The notes: a model not told the origin generated them from the sequence alone. Counted from the first letter of the stretch, positions 49,518 to 58,972 are shown. The stretch: 64,000 nucleotides of DNA from Chloroflexi bacterium UBA5189 (GCA_002413045.1 DHWF01000051.1:9677-73676); one strand, 5' to 3'. A program made the numbers and translations.

Positions 49518-50135
49518 GTGATTGTCCTCGGCATCGATCCGGGGACGGCCGCGCTGGGCTACGGCATCGTCGAGGCCAAGAGCGGCCGCGTCCGCATGGT
49601 CGACGCCGGGACGCTGGTAACCAAGCCGGACGCCTCGCTCCCGAAGCGGCTCCTGGCGATCCACGGGCTCCTCGACGAGCTGATCGCGCTGCATCGGCCG
49701 GACATCCTCGCGGTGGAGCGGCTGTTCTTCTCGAGGAACGCACAGACCGCGTTCGCGGTGGGTCAGGCGCGCGGCGTCGTGCTGCTCGCGGCCGCGCAGG
49801 CCGAGGTGCCCGTGCGCGAGGCCACGCCGAACGAGGTCAAGGTGGCGGTGACCGGTTACGGCGCCGCGGACAAGGAGCAGGTCGGGCGGATGGTCGCGGT
49901 CTGCCTCGGGCTCAAGGAGCCGCCCAGACCGGACGACACCGCCGACGCCCTCGCGATCGCCATTTGGGCCGCGAACGCGGAGCGCCCGGGCGCCGAAGCG
50001 CTTCGATCGTCCGTGCTCGATCGCGCATCGGTGAATCCCATGACCACGAACACGGGCGCGGGCAACAGCTACGAGCGCGCGGTCCGCGAGGCGATCGCGC
50101 GAGAGAAGGCGGCGCAGGGCCCGAAACGCTCGTGA
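49518..50135 (+). CDS. ruvC: Holliday junction resolvase RuvC
   Basis: A 205-residue endonuclease that cuts Holliday junctions. The acidic catalytic residues are Asp7 in LGIDPGT, Glu67 in LAVERLFF, Asp140 and Asp143 in [13 protein letters not shown]-terminal tail of about 45 residues exceeds the E. coli enzyme. A GTG start is used, 16 bp after yebC. It acts on junctions processed by RuvA and RuvB. Confidence 0.96.
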   Translation: MIVLGIDPGTAALGYGIVEAKSGRVRMVDAGTLVTKPDASLPKRLLAIHGLLDELIALHRPDILAVERLFFSRNAQTAFAVGQARGVVLLAAAQAEVPVREATPNEVKVAVTGYGAADKEQVGRMVAVCLGLKEPPRPDDTADALAIAIWAANAERPGAEALRSSVLDRASVNPMTTNTGAGNSYERAVREAIAREKAAQGPKRS

Positions 50136-50142
50136 TCGCCCC

Positions 50143-50736
50143 GTGATCGCCTCGCTCGACGGCATCGTCGGGGCGGTGACGTTCGAAGCGTTGATCGTCG
50201 AGGTCGGCGGAGTGGGGTATCGGGTCTACGCCTCCCCGTCCGTGCTTGCCGCCACGCCGCCGGGGAGCCGTCTGAAGCTGTTCACGCATCACGTGTTCCG
50301 CGAGGACCTCCAGGCCCTGTACGGGTTTCGCACGGCCGAGGAGCTCGGATTCTTCGGGCTGTTGCTGACGGTGACTGGGGTCGGGCCGAAGGTCGCGATG
50401 GCCATCGTCAGCTCCCGCCCGACCGCGGAGCTGCAGCTCGCGATCATGCAGCAGGACCAGGCGGTACTCGTGTCGATCCCCGGTATCGGCAAGCGACTCG
50501 CGGAACGGGTGATCTTCGAGCTCAAGGAGAAGGTCGCGGCGGCGGGCGTGGCCGCGGGCGTGAGCGCGCTGGGTGGCCCGGTCGCCGAGGGCGACGTCGT
50601 GGGCGCGCTGCAGGCGCTCGGCTACTCGCTCCCGGAGGGGCGCGAAGCGGCCCGGATCGGGCTCGGCATGGCGGGTGTCGGGGCGTCGCTCGAGGAGCGG
50701 GTCAAGGCCGCGCTGCGGGTGCTCGCCCGCGACTGA
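50143..50736 (+). CDS. ruvA: Holliday junction DNA helicase subunit RuvA
   Basis: A 197-residue protein that binds four-way junctions as a tetramer. MIASLDGIVGAVTFEALIVEVGGVGY is the OB-fold, VTGVGPKVAMAI and IPGIGKRLAERVIFELKEK are the helix-hairpin-helix motifs, and the C-terminal three-helix domain contacting RuvB is GDVVGALQALGYSLPEGREA onward. It starts at GTG 7 bp after ruvC. ruvB lies separately at 60961 in this genome. Confidence 0.95.
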   Translation: MIASLDGIVGAVTFEALIVEVGGVGYRVYASPSVLAATPPGSRLKLFTHHVFREDLQALYGFRTAEELGFFGLLLTVTGVGPKVAMAIVSSRPTAELQLAIMQQDQAVLVSIPGIGKRLAERVIFELKEKVAAAGVAAGVSALGGPVAEGDVVGALQALGYSLPEGREAARIGLGMAGVGASLEERVKAALRVLARD

Positions 50737-50748
50737 CCGCGAACCCCG

Positions 50749-50760
50749 ACAAGAACTTGT
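50749..50760. promoter_or_regulatory. Palindrome upstream of the LacI-family gene
   Basis: ACAAG-AA-CTTGT, in the 58-bp spacer before the regulator gene; CAAGAA also pairs with TTCTTG at 50765-50770. It could be an autoregulatory operator. A TAATAT at 50773-50778 may be the promoter -10. Confidence 0.35.
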
Positions 50761-50794
50761 AGATTTCTTGCGTAATATTGCGTAGCATGTCGCC

Positions 50795-51802
50795 ATGACA
50801 CGACGACTCGCGGATGTTGCGAAGAAGGTTGGCGTCTCGGAAGCGACCGTCAGCCGTGTCCTCAACGAGAAGCCCGGCGTCTCGGAGGGGACTCGCCAGC
50901 GGATCCTGACGGCCCTCGACGTCCTGGGCTACGAGCGGCCCACCAAGCTTCGCGGCGAACGCGCCAGGCTGGTCGGGCTCGTCCTCCCGGAGCTCCAGAA
51001 CCCGATCTTCCCGGCCTTTGCAGAGATCGTCTGCAGCGCCCTCGCGCAACAGGGCTACACGCCCGTGCTGTGCACCCAGACCGCGGGCGGCGTGACCGAG
51101 GCGGACTATGTCGACCTGCTCCTGCAGCAGCAGGTCTCCGGCGTGGTCTTCGCCGGCGGGCTGTACACCCAGGCGGACGCTCCCCACGACCATTACCGCC
51201 GGCTCACCGCGCGCAAGCTTCCGACCGTCCTCGTCAACGCGCCGATCGACGGCCTCGGGTTTGCGACGGTCTCGTGCGACGACGCGAGCGCCGCCGAGCA
51301 GGCGTTCCAGCATCTCGCCTCGCTCGGGCACGTTCGAATCGGCCTCCTGCTCGGGCCGCCGGACCACGTGCCGTCCCGGCGCAAGCTGGCCGCGGCGCTG
51401 CGGGCGGCACAGGCGGCGGGGATGCCCATCCCGCCGGAGCGGATCGCACACTCGCTGTATTCGCTCGAAGCGGCTCAGGCGTCGACGACCCGACTGCTGC
51501 GCGCGGGCGTGACCGGCATCGTCGCCGCGAGCGACCCGATGGCGCTCGGCGCGATCCGCGCGGTGCGGCGAGCCGGCCTCAGCGTGCCGGGGGACGTATC
51601 GGTCATCGGGTTCGACGACTCGGCGCTGATGAGCAGCATCGACCCGCCACTCACGACGGTTCGCCAGCCGATCGACGCCATGGGCCGGCTCGTGATCGAG
51701 CTGCTGACCGCCCAGATCGCCGGCAACGCCGTCGCCCACGACGAGATGCTGTTCGAGCCGGAGCTGGTCGTCCGCGCGTCCACGGGAGCTGCGCCCGCCT
51801 GA
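50795..51802 (+). CDS. LacI-family transcriptional regulator
   Basis: A 335-residue repressor. The N-terminal helix-turn-helix is RRLADVAKKVGVSEATVSRVLNEKPGVSEGTRQRI, followed by a hinge helix and a periplasmic-binding-protein-like sensor domain with LVGLVLPELQNPIFP and GDVSVIGFDDSALMSSIDPPLTTVRQP. It is encoded immediately upstream of a GH13 glucosidase and a sugar ABC transporter, so it most likely controls them in response to a sugar, perhaps a maltose- or trehalose-type one (inference). Confidence 0.9.
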   Translation: MTRRLADVAKKVGVSEATVSRVLNEKPGVSEGTRQRILTALDVLGYERPTKLRGERARLVGLVLPELQNPIFPAFAEIVCSALAQQGYTPVLCTQTAGGVTEADYVDLLLQQQVSGVVFAGGLYTQADAPHDHYRRLTARKLPTVLVNAPIDGLGFATVSCDDASAAEQAFQHLASLGHVRIGLLLGPPDHVPSRRKLAAALRAAQAAGMPIPPERIAHSLYSLEAAQASTTRLLRAGVTGIVAASDPMALGAIRAVRRAGLSVPGDVSVIGFDDSALMSSIDPPLTTVRQPIDAMGRLVIELLTAQIAGNAVAHDEMLFEPELVVRASTGAAPA

Positions 51803-51817
51803 TCCGTCATCCGTCCA

Positions 51818-51828
51818 ACAATCGTTGT
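51818..51828. promoter_or_regulatory. Palindrome upstream of the glucosidase gene, possible LacI operator
   Basis: ACAA-TCG-TTGT, directly upstream of the putative promoter. It shares ACAA/TTGT half-sites with the palindrome upstream of the regulator gene. Confidence 0.35.
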
Positions 51829-51835
51829 CAACTTC

Positions 51836-51863
51836 TTGCATTCTTTTGTCGGTCCTGTTACGT
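51836..51863 (+). promoter_or_regulatory. Promoter of the glucosidase/ABC operon
   Basis: TTGCAT (51836-51841) and TTACGT (51858-51863) are separated by 16 bp and lie next to the possible operator. The start codon at 51921 is about 50 nt downstream, which leaves a normal leader and argues against the longer frame from 51825. Confidence 0.4.
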
Positions 51864-51920
51864 TCTCGGCCCGAGCCGCCGGTGGAGTGGCGGGCTTGGC
51901 TGGACGCATCGAGGGCATCC

Positions 51921-53645
51921 GTGACGGCTGTCGAGCGCGATGATCGGCTTCTGGGGAGGACGGCAACCGCGCCGTCGGCGACGAGCCCGGCCGCCGTGAC
52001 CGAGGATCCACGCTGGTGGCGCCGGGCCGTGATCTACGAGATCTACGTCCGCAGCTTCGCCGATGCGAATGGGGACGGCACGGGTGACATCGCCGGCGTG
52101 CGGTCCCGGCTCCCATACCTCCGCGACCTCGGGATCGACGCCGTCTGGTTCACCCCGTGGTACGCCTCGCCCCTGGCGGATGGCGGCTATGACGTCGCCG
52201 ACTATCGGGCGATCGACCCGGCCTTCGGCACGCTGGCGGAGGCAGAGGCCCTGATCGCGGAGGCGCGAGCCCTCGGCATCCGGACGATCGTCGACGTCGT
52301 CCCCAATCACGTGTCCAGCCAGCACCCGTGGTTCCTGGCAGCGCTCCGGGCTCCGGCAGGGTCGCCGGAGCGGTCGCGGTTCTGGTTCCATCCCGGGCGC
52401 GACGAGCACGGCGAGGCGATGCCCACGGACTGGGTCTCGAACTTTGGTGGGGCGACCTGGACGCGGACCGTCGATGCGGCCGGGCGGCCGGGGGAGTGGT
52501 ACCTCCACCTGTTCGCGGAGGACCAGCCGGACTTGAACTGGAACCACCCGGACGTCCGGCGCGAGTTCGAGGACATCCTCCGCTTCTGGTTCGATCGCGG
52601 GGCGGCGGGCATCCGGATCGACTCGGCCGCCCTCCTGGTCAAGGACGCGAGCCTCCCGGAAGTCCCCGACAAGCCGGGCCCCGGCGATCACCCGAGCGTC
52701 GACCGGGATGAGATCCACGACATCTATCGCGGCTGGCGCGCCGTGGCGGACACGTATGCCGACCCGAAGGCCCTCGTCGGCGAGGTCTGGCTCGCGGATG
52801 TCGATCGGTTCGTGCGCTACCTCCGGCCCGACGAGCTGCACACCGCCTTCAACTTCGACTTCCTCGCCCAGCCGTGGAGCGCGGCGGCGCTGCGGCTGTC
52901 GATCGACCAGGCCCGCGCGGCGCACGCGCCCGTCGACGCGCCGGCAACGTGGCTGCTCTCCAACCACGATGTCACCCGTCCGGTGACGCGCTACGGCCGG
53001 GGCGACTCGTCCTTCCGCTTCGCGGCGAAGCGGCGCGGAACGCCGACGGATCTCGATCTGGGCCGGCGCCGGGCGCGCGCCGCGGCGCTCCTCACGGCCA
53101 GCCTGCCCGGGTCGCTGTACATCTACCAGGGCGACGAGCTGGGCCTCGACGAGGTCGAGAACCTCCCGCCGGAGCGCCTCCAGGACCCGATGGTCGTCCG
53201 CTCCGGCGGTGTCGATCCCGGTCGCGACGGCTGCCGGGTTCCGCTGCCCTGGTCCGGATCGGCGCCGCCGTTCGGGTTCAGCCCGCAAGACCGGCATGCC
53301 GATCCGTGGCTCCCGCAGCCATCGAGCTGGTCGGCGCTGACCGTCGAGGCGCAGCGGGCCGACGACACGTCGATGCTGGCGCTGTACCGCCGGGCGCTGG
53401 CGATCCGCCGAACGGATCCGGATCTGGCCGGCGAGGCGTTCACGTGGCTTCCCTCCGGACCGGACGTCCTCGCCTTCCGGCGCGGGCATCGATTCGTGAG
53501 CATCACGAACTTCAGCGCGGGCGAGGTCCGCGGGCCCGAGGGCGCCGAGCTGCTGCTCGCCAGCCACGAGCTTCGCGACGGGCACCTCCCAGCCGATTCG
53601 ACCGGCTGGTGGCGGCTGTACGACCCACCCGGAGACGGGCCATGA
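51921..53645 (+). CDS. GH13 alpha-glucosidase/alpha-amylase family enzyme
   Basis: A 574-residue glycoside hydrolase. The barrel shows VVPNHVSSQHPWF (region I), Asp234 nucleophile in GIRIDSAA (II), Glu288 acid/base in VGEVWLAD (III) and Asp350 in LSNHDV (IV). DLNWNHPDVR and RFVRYLRPDEL are features of the oligo-1,6- and alpha-glucosidase subgroup. There is no signal peptide, so it acts on oligosaccharides after uptake by the transporter downstream. The GTG at 51921 has GAGGG 5 nt upstream; an upstream GTG at 51882 is less likely. Confidence 0.88.
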   Translation: MTAVERDDRLLGRTATAPSATSPAAVTEDPRWWRRAVIYEIYVRSFADANGDGTGDIAGVRSRLPYLRDLGIDAVWFTPWYASPLADGGYDVADYRAIDPAFGTLAEAEALIAEARALGIRTIVDVVPNHVSSQHPWFLAALRAPAGSPERSRFWFHPGRDEHGEAMPTDWVSNFGGATWTRTVDAAGRPGEWYLHLFAEDQPDLNWNHPDVRREFEDILRFWFDRGAAGIRIDSAALLVKDASLPEVPDKPGPGDHPSVDRDEIHDIYRGWRAVADTYADPKALVGEVWLADVDRFVRYLRPDELHTAFNFDFLAQPWSAAALRLSIDQARAAHAPVDAPATWLLSNHDVTRPVTRYGRGDSSFRFAAKRRGTPTDLDLGRRRARAAALLTASLPGSLYIYQGDELGLDEVENLPPERLQDPMVVRSGGVDPGRDGCRVPLPWSGSAPPFGFSPQDRHADPWLPQPSSWSALTVEAQRADDTSMLALYRRALAIRRTDPDLAGEAFTWLPSGPDVLAFRRGHRFVSITNFSAGEVRGPEGAELLLASHELRDGHLPADSTGWWRLYDPPGDGP

Positions 53646-53733
53646 GCTGCATCGCGGCAGAGGTGCGCATGGCATGACGATCCATTTCCCGAGCGCAGCG
53701 AGCACCATTGGGAACGTGAGAGGAGAAGACGAG

Positions 53734-55170
53734 ATGTCGAGGAGACGTTCAAGGCCACCGGCAATGATCGCGGCAGTCCTGACGGCCGTGGTCGCCATCG
53801 TCGCGGCCTGCAGCCCGGTCGCGAGCCCGTCGCCAACCGCGGCACCGGGCACCGGCCAGCCTGCCGCGACGGCAGGCGCATCGAGCGCCGCGCAGGCGCC
53901 CGTCACCATCACCGTCGGCGTCCTCCGACCGGGCGCCACGCAGGAGGCAGTCGACGCGCTGAACCTCCAGATCACGGAGTTCGAGGCGAAGTACCCCTGG
54001 ATCACCGTCGTGCCGCAGGAGTACAACTGGACCGCGCCGACGTTCACCGCGGCGCTCGCGGCGGGCACGCTACCCGTCGTGTTCACGATCCCGTTCACCG
54101 ACGGCAAGGGCCTCATCGCCCAGCACCAGATCATCAACATCGACTCCCGCGTGCGGGCCCTCGGGTACGCCGACAAGTTCAACAAGAACGTCATCTCCAA
54201 CGGCCAGGACACGAGCGGTGCGATCTGGGCTGTGCCGATCGCGGCATACGGCATGTCCCTGACCTACAACCGGACCCTGTTCACCCAGGCCGGACTCGAT
54301 CCGAATAACCCGCCCGCCACCTGGGATGACGTCCAGGCAGCGGCGAAGACGATTGCCGCGAAGACCGGCATGGCCGGCTATGCCGAGATGGCAACCGAGA
54401 ACACCGGTGGCTGGCAGCTGACCACCTCGACGTACGCCCTCGGTGGGCGCATGGAGACGGTCGGCGCGGATGGCAAGGTCACCGCGACCCTCAACAACGA
54501 CCAGACGAAGGCCGCCCTCGCGCGCCTGCAGACCATGCGCTGGCAGGACAACTCGCTGGGCTCCACCTTCGACTACGCGTGGGGAACGATCAACCAGGCA
54601 TTCGCCTCCGGGCAGATCGGCATGTTCACCGGTGGCTCGGACCTGTACACGGCCATGGTCCAGAACAACAACCTGAACCCGGCCGACTACGGCGTCTCCG
54701 TGATCCCGCTCGCGAGCTCGCCGACTGCCGGCGTGCTCGGCGGCGGCACGCTTGCCGCGGTCAACGTGGTCACGACCGACGCCCAGCGCGACGCGGCCGT
54801 GGACTGGATCGACTTCTACTACATGCAGAAGCTGCTCACGCAGGCCGGCGCCGTCGCCGACGCGCAGGCGCTCAAGGCCAACAACCAGCCGGTCGGTGTG
54901 CCGTCGCTGCCGATCTTCGACAAGGCGACCTACGACGCCTCCCAGGGCTGGATCAAGGACTTCATCAACGTGCCGGCGGCCCAGATGACCCCGTTCACGT
55001 CGAAGATCTTCGATCAGCCGATCGTGACGGAGCCGACCGCTCACACCCAGGAGCTCTATGCGGCCCTCGACCCCGTCGTCCAGGCCGTGCTCACCGATAA
55101 GAATGCGGACATCAACGCGCTGCTCGACGGCGCGAACAAGGCCGTCCAGGCGATCCTGGACAAGGGCTGA
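53734..55170 (+). CDS. Sugar ABC transporter substrate-binding lipoprotein
   Basis: A 478-residue extracytoplasmic binding protein of the family 1 type. The signal peptide ends in the lipobox IVAAC (Cys about 28), followed by a Thr/Ala/Pro linker. The binding domain shows ITEFEAKYPWITVVPQEYNW and the hallmark LTYNRTLFTQAGLDPNNPPATWDDV, and FASGQIGMFTGGS. GAGGAGAAG upstream marks the ATG at 53734. It delivers an oligosaccharide to the two permeases downstream. A strong hairpin follows the stop. Confidence 0.92.
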   Translation: MSRRRSRPPAMIAAVLTAVVAIVAACSPVASPSPTAAPGTGQPAATAGASSAAQAPVTITVGVLRPGATQEAVDALNLQITEFEAKYPWITVVPQEYNWTAPTFTAALAAGTLPVVFTIPFTDGKGLIAQHQIINIDSRVRALGYADKFNKNVISNGQDTSGAIWAVPIAAYGMSLTYNRTLFTQAGLDPNNPPATWDDVQAAAKTIAAKTGMAGYAEMATENTGGWQLTTSTYALGGRMETVGADGKVTATLNNDQTKAALARLQTMRWQDNSLGSTFDYAWGTINQAFASGQIGMFTGGSDLYTAMVQNNNLNPADYGVSVIPLASSPTAGVLGGGTLAAVNVVTTDAQRDAAVDWIDFYYMQKLLTQAGAVADAQALKANNQPVGVPSLPIFDKATYDASQGWIKDFINVPAAQMTPFTSKIFDQPIVTEPTAHTQELYAALDPVVQAVLTDKNADINALLDGANKAVQAILDKG

Positions 55171-55188
55171 TCCGCCTCCAATCAGTGG

Positions 55189-55217
55189 TACGGGCCCCGG
55201 CTCCGCCGGGGCCCGTA
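55189..55217 (+). terminator. Hairpin between binding protein and permease genes
   Basis: A perfect 12-bp stem (TACGGGCCCCGG/CCGGGGCCCGTA) with a 5-nt loop. In sugar ABC operons a hairpin here typically protects the upstream mRNA and lowers expression of the permeases, giving an excess of binding protein; a partial terminator is equally possible. Confidence 0.65.
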
Positions 55218-55253
55218 TCGTTTCAGGATGCCGGTCGAAGGCGACGAGGTGCC

Positions 55254-56198
55254 ATGGGCACGTTGACCGAGGCGATCCCCGCAGCCACCCGGACCCGCAG
55301 GCGCGGGCTCCGCGTGCGCCTGACGCGCGACAGCCTCGCGACCCTGCTGTTCCTCCTGCCGCTTCTCGCGGTGTTCGGCCTGTTCTCGTGGTTCCCGATC
55401 ATCCGGGCCTTCGTGATGAGCGTGCAGGCAACGAACCTCGTCTCGGAGCCGACGTTCGTCGGACTCGACAACTTCGCCCAGGTGCTGGCCGATCCGCAGT
55501 TCGGCATCGCCGTCGGCAACACGCTGTGGTTCGCGTTGCTGGCACTGGTGTTCGGCTTTCCCATCCCGATCATCCTCGCCGTCGTCATGAGCGAGGTCCG
55601 ACGGTTCCGCGGCCTCTACTCCGCGCTGGCCTACCTGCCCGTCGTCATCCCGCCGGTCGTGTCGGTGCTCCTGTGGCGGTTCTTCTACGACGCCTCGTCG
55701 CGCGGCGTGTTCAACACGATCCTCGGCTGGATCGGGGTCGGGCCGCTGCCGTGGCTGCAGAGCGCCGGGACGGCGATGCCCTCGATCGTGATCGAAGCGA
55801 CGTGGGCGAACGCGGGCGCCACGGTGATCATCTATCTCGCGGCATTGCTCGGCGTCCCGCGGGAGCTGTACGACGCCGCCGACGTCGACGGCGCCTCGAT
55901 CTGGCAGAAGATCGTCAACATCACGCTGCCGCAGCTGCGCTCCGTACTGCTCATCACGCTGATCCTGCAGCTGCTCGCGACGGCCCAGCTGTTCACCGAG
56001 CCACTCCTGTTCACGAGCGGCGGTCCGAACAACGCGACGCTCTCGATCCTGCTCCTGATCTACCGCTACGCGTTCCAGAACAGCCTCGGCGGCCAGTACG
56101 GGATGGCGGCCGCCCTGAGCCTGATGCTGGCCGCGTTCCTGGCGGTGTTCACCGCCGTGTACTACCGCCTCACCCGCGGCTGGAGCACCAGCTCGTGA
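55254..56198 (+). CDS. Sugar ABC transporter permease (MalF/UgpA type)
   Basis: A 314-residue inner-membrane permease with about six transmembrane helices. The EAA loop YDAADVDGASIWQKIVNITLP (about 205-225) docks the ATPase. LLFLLPLLAVFGLFSWFP opens the helices. It overlaps the second permease by 4 bp (GTGA). There is no ATP-binding protein gene nearby, so a shared MsmK-type ATPase elsewhere is expected. Confidence 0.9.
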   Translation: MGTLTEAIPAATRTRRRGLRVRLTRDSLATLLFLLPLLAVFGLFSWFPIIRAFVMSVQATNLVSEPTFVGLDNFAQVLADPQFGIAVGNTLWFALLALVFGFPIPIILAVVMSEVRRFRGLYSALAYLPVVIPPVVSVLLWRFFYDASSRGVFNTILGWIGVGPLPWLQSAGTAMPSIVIEATWANAGATVIIYLAALLGVPRELYDAADVDGASIWQKIVNITLPQLRSVLLITLILQLLATAQLFTEPLLFTSGGPNNATLSILLLIYRYAFQNSLGGQYGMAAALSLMLAAFLAVFTAVYYRLTRGWSTSS

Positions 56199-57112
56199 TC
56201 GCCTTGCCGCGCCGGGGACGGCGCTCCAGCGACACGAGCGAGCGCGGGATCGTCGCGCCCGCGGACTGGCGCCGGCCTCGGATGCGCTGGCCGTTGCTCG
56301 CGATCCAGGGCGCCGTCCTGCTGTTCCTGCTCATCGTCGGCCTGGGTCCGCTGCTGTGGATGGCCAAGGCCGCCGTCACGGCGACCCAGGACACGCTGCG
56401 CTACCCGATGGCCGTGTGGCCGCACGGCATCGACCTCGGGCAGCTTGCAACCGCCTGGTCGAAGACGCACATCGACCGCTACCTCCTCAACACCGTGGTC
56501 ATCGCGGCGGGGTCCTGGGCAAGCCAGCTCATCGTGGCCACGACCGGCGGCTATGCACTGTCCGTGCTCCGGCCGCGGTTCGCTGGGCTCGTGACGGGCC
56601 TCGTGCTCGCGACCCTGTTCGTGCCGCCGATCGTGCTCCTCGTGCCGCTGTACCTGACCATCGTCCACGTCCCGATCGCCAACATCCGGCTCATCGACTC
56701 GTACTGGGCGATCTGGCTGCCGGCCGGCGCCAGCGCGGTGAACGTGATCCTGGTCAAGCGCTTCTTCGACAACCTGCCGCGCGAGATCTTCGAGGCCGCC
56801 CGGGTCGACGGCGCCGGGGCACTGCGACTGTTCTGGTCGATCGTGCTGCCGCTGTCGCGCCCGATCCTCGGCGTCGTCTCGGTGTTCGCGATCACGGCGA
56901 CGTGGAAGGACTACCTGTGGCCGTTGCTGGTGATCCGTGACCCGAACCTCCAGCCCCTCTCGGTCCGCCTCCCGACGCTGCAGGCGTCCACGGATCTCGG
57001 CGTGTTCATCGCCTCACTGGCGATCTCGAGCCTGATCCCGATCCTGGTGTTCCTGCTGTTCCAGCGCCTGTTCCTGAACGGCGCCGGCCTGAGCGGCGCG
57101 ATCAAGGGCTGA
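56195..57112 (+). CDS. Sugar ABC transporter permease (MalG/UgpE type)
   Basis: A 305-residue second permease with about six helices and the EAA loop FEAARVDGAGALRLFWSIVLP near residue 200. It starts at GTG overlapping the first permease stop. Together the permeases form the heterodimeric channel for the sugar delivered by the lipoprotein at 53734. Confidence 0.9.
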   Translation: MIALPRRGRRSSDTSERGIVAPADWRRPRMRWPLLAIQGAVLLFLLIVGLGPLLWMAKAAVTATQDTLRYPMAVWPHGIDLGQLATAWSKTHIDRYLLNTVVIAAGSWASQLIVATTGGYALSVLRPRFAGLVTGLVLATLFVPPIVLLVPLYLTIVHVPIANIRLIDSYWAIWLPAGASAVNVILVKRFFDNLPREIFEAARVDGAGALRLFWSIVLPLSRPILGVVSVFAITATWKDYLWPLLVIRDPNLQPLSVRLPTLQASTDLGVFIASLAISSLIPILVFLLFQRLFLNGAGLSGAIKG

Positions 57113-57188
57113 CGTCGCGGCTGCTACCGTCGAACGTCCCGGGAGGCCGATTCGTCAGGTAGGGCATGCAGGGAACTCGCGGGTCGCG

Positions 57189-57719
57189 ATGAGCGGGCAG
57201 GCGACAGCCGCCGGCGCCGAAGCAGATCGGCGCGTGGCGTTCGCGCAGCTCATGGACCGCGACCTCGATCGGACCTACCGGCTCGCCGGGATCATCCTGG
57301 GCAACGGTCCCGATGCCGAGGATGCCGCCCACGACGCCGTCGTCCAGGCCTGGCGGGCGTTCGGTGGCCTGCGCGATACGACGCGCTTCGAGGCGTGGTT
57401 CCAGCGGATCCTCGTGAACGTCTGCCGGGACCGGCTGCGAAAACGGCGGCGGTCACCGGTCACCGAGCTGACCCTTGCAGCCTCGCACTCGGTCTCGGAT
57501 CGATTCAAAGATGTCGACGACCGCCTGGCGCTTGATCGAGCGTTCGAGCAGCTGAGCCCGGACCAGGCGATCACGGTCGTCCTCAGGTTCCACGTGGACC
57601 TGTCCCTCGACGACGTCGCCACGCGGATGGGCGTGCCGGTCGGCACGGTCAAATCCCGGCTCCACGCCGCCCTCGCCAAGCTCGAGCGCGGCCTCACCGG
57701 GGCGGAGGTCATCGACTGA
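57189..57719 (+). CDS. ECF-type RNA polymerase sigma factor (first)
   Basis: A 176-residue sigma-70 family factor of the extracytoplasmic function type: region 2 (YRLAGIILGNGPDAEDAAHDAVVQAWRAF and FEAWFQRILVNVCRDRLRKRRR) and region 4 (LSPDQAITVVLRFHVDLSLDDVATRMGVPVGTVKSRLHAALAKL). The next gene overlaps its stop (TGATG) and encodes a membrane protein that is a likely anti-sigma or sensor partner. A similar gene pair follows directly. Confidence 0.92.
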   Translation: MSGQATAAGAEADRRVAFAQLMDRDLDRTYRLAGIILGNGPDAEDAAHDAVVQAWRAFGGLRDTTRFEAWFQRILVNVCRDRLRKRRRSPVTELTLAASHSVSDRFKDVDDRLALDRAFEQLSPDQAITVVLRFHVDLSLDDVATRMGVPVGTVKSRLHAALAKLERGLTGAEVID

Positions 57720-58972
57720 TGCGACCAGATCAGGAGCGCCTCGTTCGAAGCTGGCTGGAGTCGCGTGACCCCGGCGACGCCCCGGCCCAGCTCCGTGCGG
57801 CCGTCGCCGATGTGCCATTCGCCGAACGCGGGCCGCGCTTCCCGGCGCTCGCGGGACCGCCGATCCGGCTGCCGTGGCTGCACATCTCGCTCCGGCCGGT
57901 CCTCCTCGTGCTCCTCGTGATCGCCGCGGTGGTCGCCGCGCTGTCCGCGGGCTATCTCGTCCTCCGGCCGCCGTTCCCACCGCGCGGTCTGCTGGCCTAC
58001 ATCGCGCCGATCGCGGCCACTGGCTCGACCGGGATCTCGCTTTCGGCGGCCGATGGAAGCGAGGCGCGGCAGCTGAGCCCGACGCAGGCGAATCTTTACG
58101 ACCATTCGCCGAGATGGTCGCGGGACGGGCGCACCCTCCTCTTCGCACGGACCACCGGACTCGATGCGTTCGGCTCGTGCGGCGGCGTCGGCTCGGTCGT
58201 GCTGTACGACGTTGCGACCGGGACCGAGCACGTGGTCGCCACGGGTCTCCGGCCGATGAACGACATCGAGTGGTCGCCAGGCGAGGATCGAGCGGCCTAC
58301 GTCTACCCGCCGCCCGGTTGCGGCACCGAGGTCGAGCTGGGGGTCGTCGACCTCCGGACCGGGGCGGTCACGACGACGATCGTGGTGCCCCAACCGTCCG
58401 AAATCAGCCCCACCAGCCCAACCGGCGTGTTGTGGCACGTGCAGTGGGTCGGCGAGGTTGCGTCGGCCGTGCCGGACGCCACGGTCACCGACAACGGACG
58501 GGACTTCACGACGACCGCGGACCTGCCGTCCCATGACGGTCATGCCTCCATCCGGTACGCGTGGACGACGCCGGAACGAGTGCCGACCCTGAAGGCCATC
58601 AACCGCGCGACCGGCACGTCGATCGAGCTCGGGCCAGGTGGCGTCCCCGCATGGTCGCCCGACGACACCGCCATCGCCTACATCCAGCCCGGCGGATCCG
58701 CCGGACCGAAGGCGGTCGAGTTCATGCGAGACCACCTCGTGATCGCCACAGACGGAACGTGGCAGACCCGCGTCGTCGCCGATGTCCTGGTGATGGACGG
58801 GTCGCCAGCCGATGTCATCCCGGCGCTGTCGTGGACGCCGGATGGGGCCGCCGTCTACTGGATCGACGGGAGCGGCGTCCACGTTATCGACGTGGCCACC
58901 GGGCGTTCCGCGGACCTGGCGAACCTCCCGAACGCGTGCGCCGACCTCCAGTGGCAGCCGATTCCGAGGTAG
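57719..58972 (+). CDS. Membrane protein with TolB/WD40-like repeats, probable sigma partner
   Basis: A 417-residue protein. An N-terminal cytoplasmic part (RLVRSWLESRDPGDAPAQLRAAVADVP) is followed by one transmembrane helix (about 58-82) and an extracytoplasmic beta-propeller-type region with repeats such as HSPRWSRDGRTLLFARTTG, MNDIEWSPGEDRAAYVYPP and IPALSWTPDGAAVYWIDGS, resembling TolB. It lacks the zinc-binding HxxxCxxC of ZAS anti-sigma factors. The coupling to the sigma gene suggests it senses an outside signal; this is inference. Confidence 0.8.
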   Translation: MRPDQERLVRSWLESRDPGDAPAQLRAAVADVPFAERGPRFPALAGPPIRLPWLHISLRPVLLVLLVIAAVVAALSAGYLVLRPPFPPRGLLAYIAPIAATGSTGISLSAADGSEARQLSPTQANLYDHSPRWSRDGRTLLFARTTGLDAFGSCGGVGSVVLYDVATGTEHVVATGLRPMNDIEWSPGEDRAAYVYPPPGCGTEVELGVVDLRTGAVTTTIVVPQPSEISPTSPTGVLWHVQWVGEVASAVPDATVTDNGRDFTTTADLPSHDGHASIRYAWTTPERVPTLKAINRATGTSIELGPGGVPAWSPDDTAIAYIQPGGSAGPKAVEFMRDHLVIATDGTWQTRVVADVLVMDGSPADVIPALSWTPDGAAVYWIDGSGVHVIDVATGRSADLANLPNACADLQWQPIPR

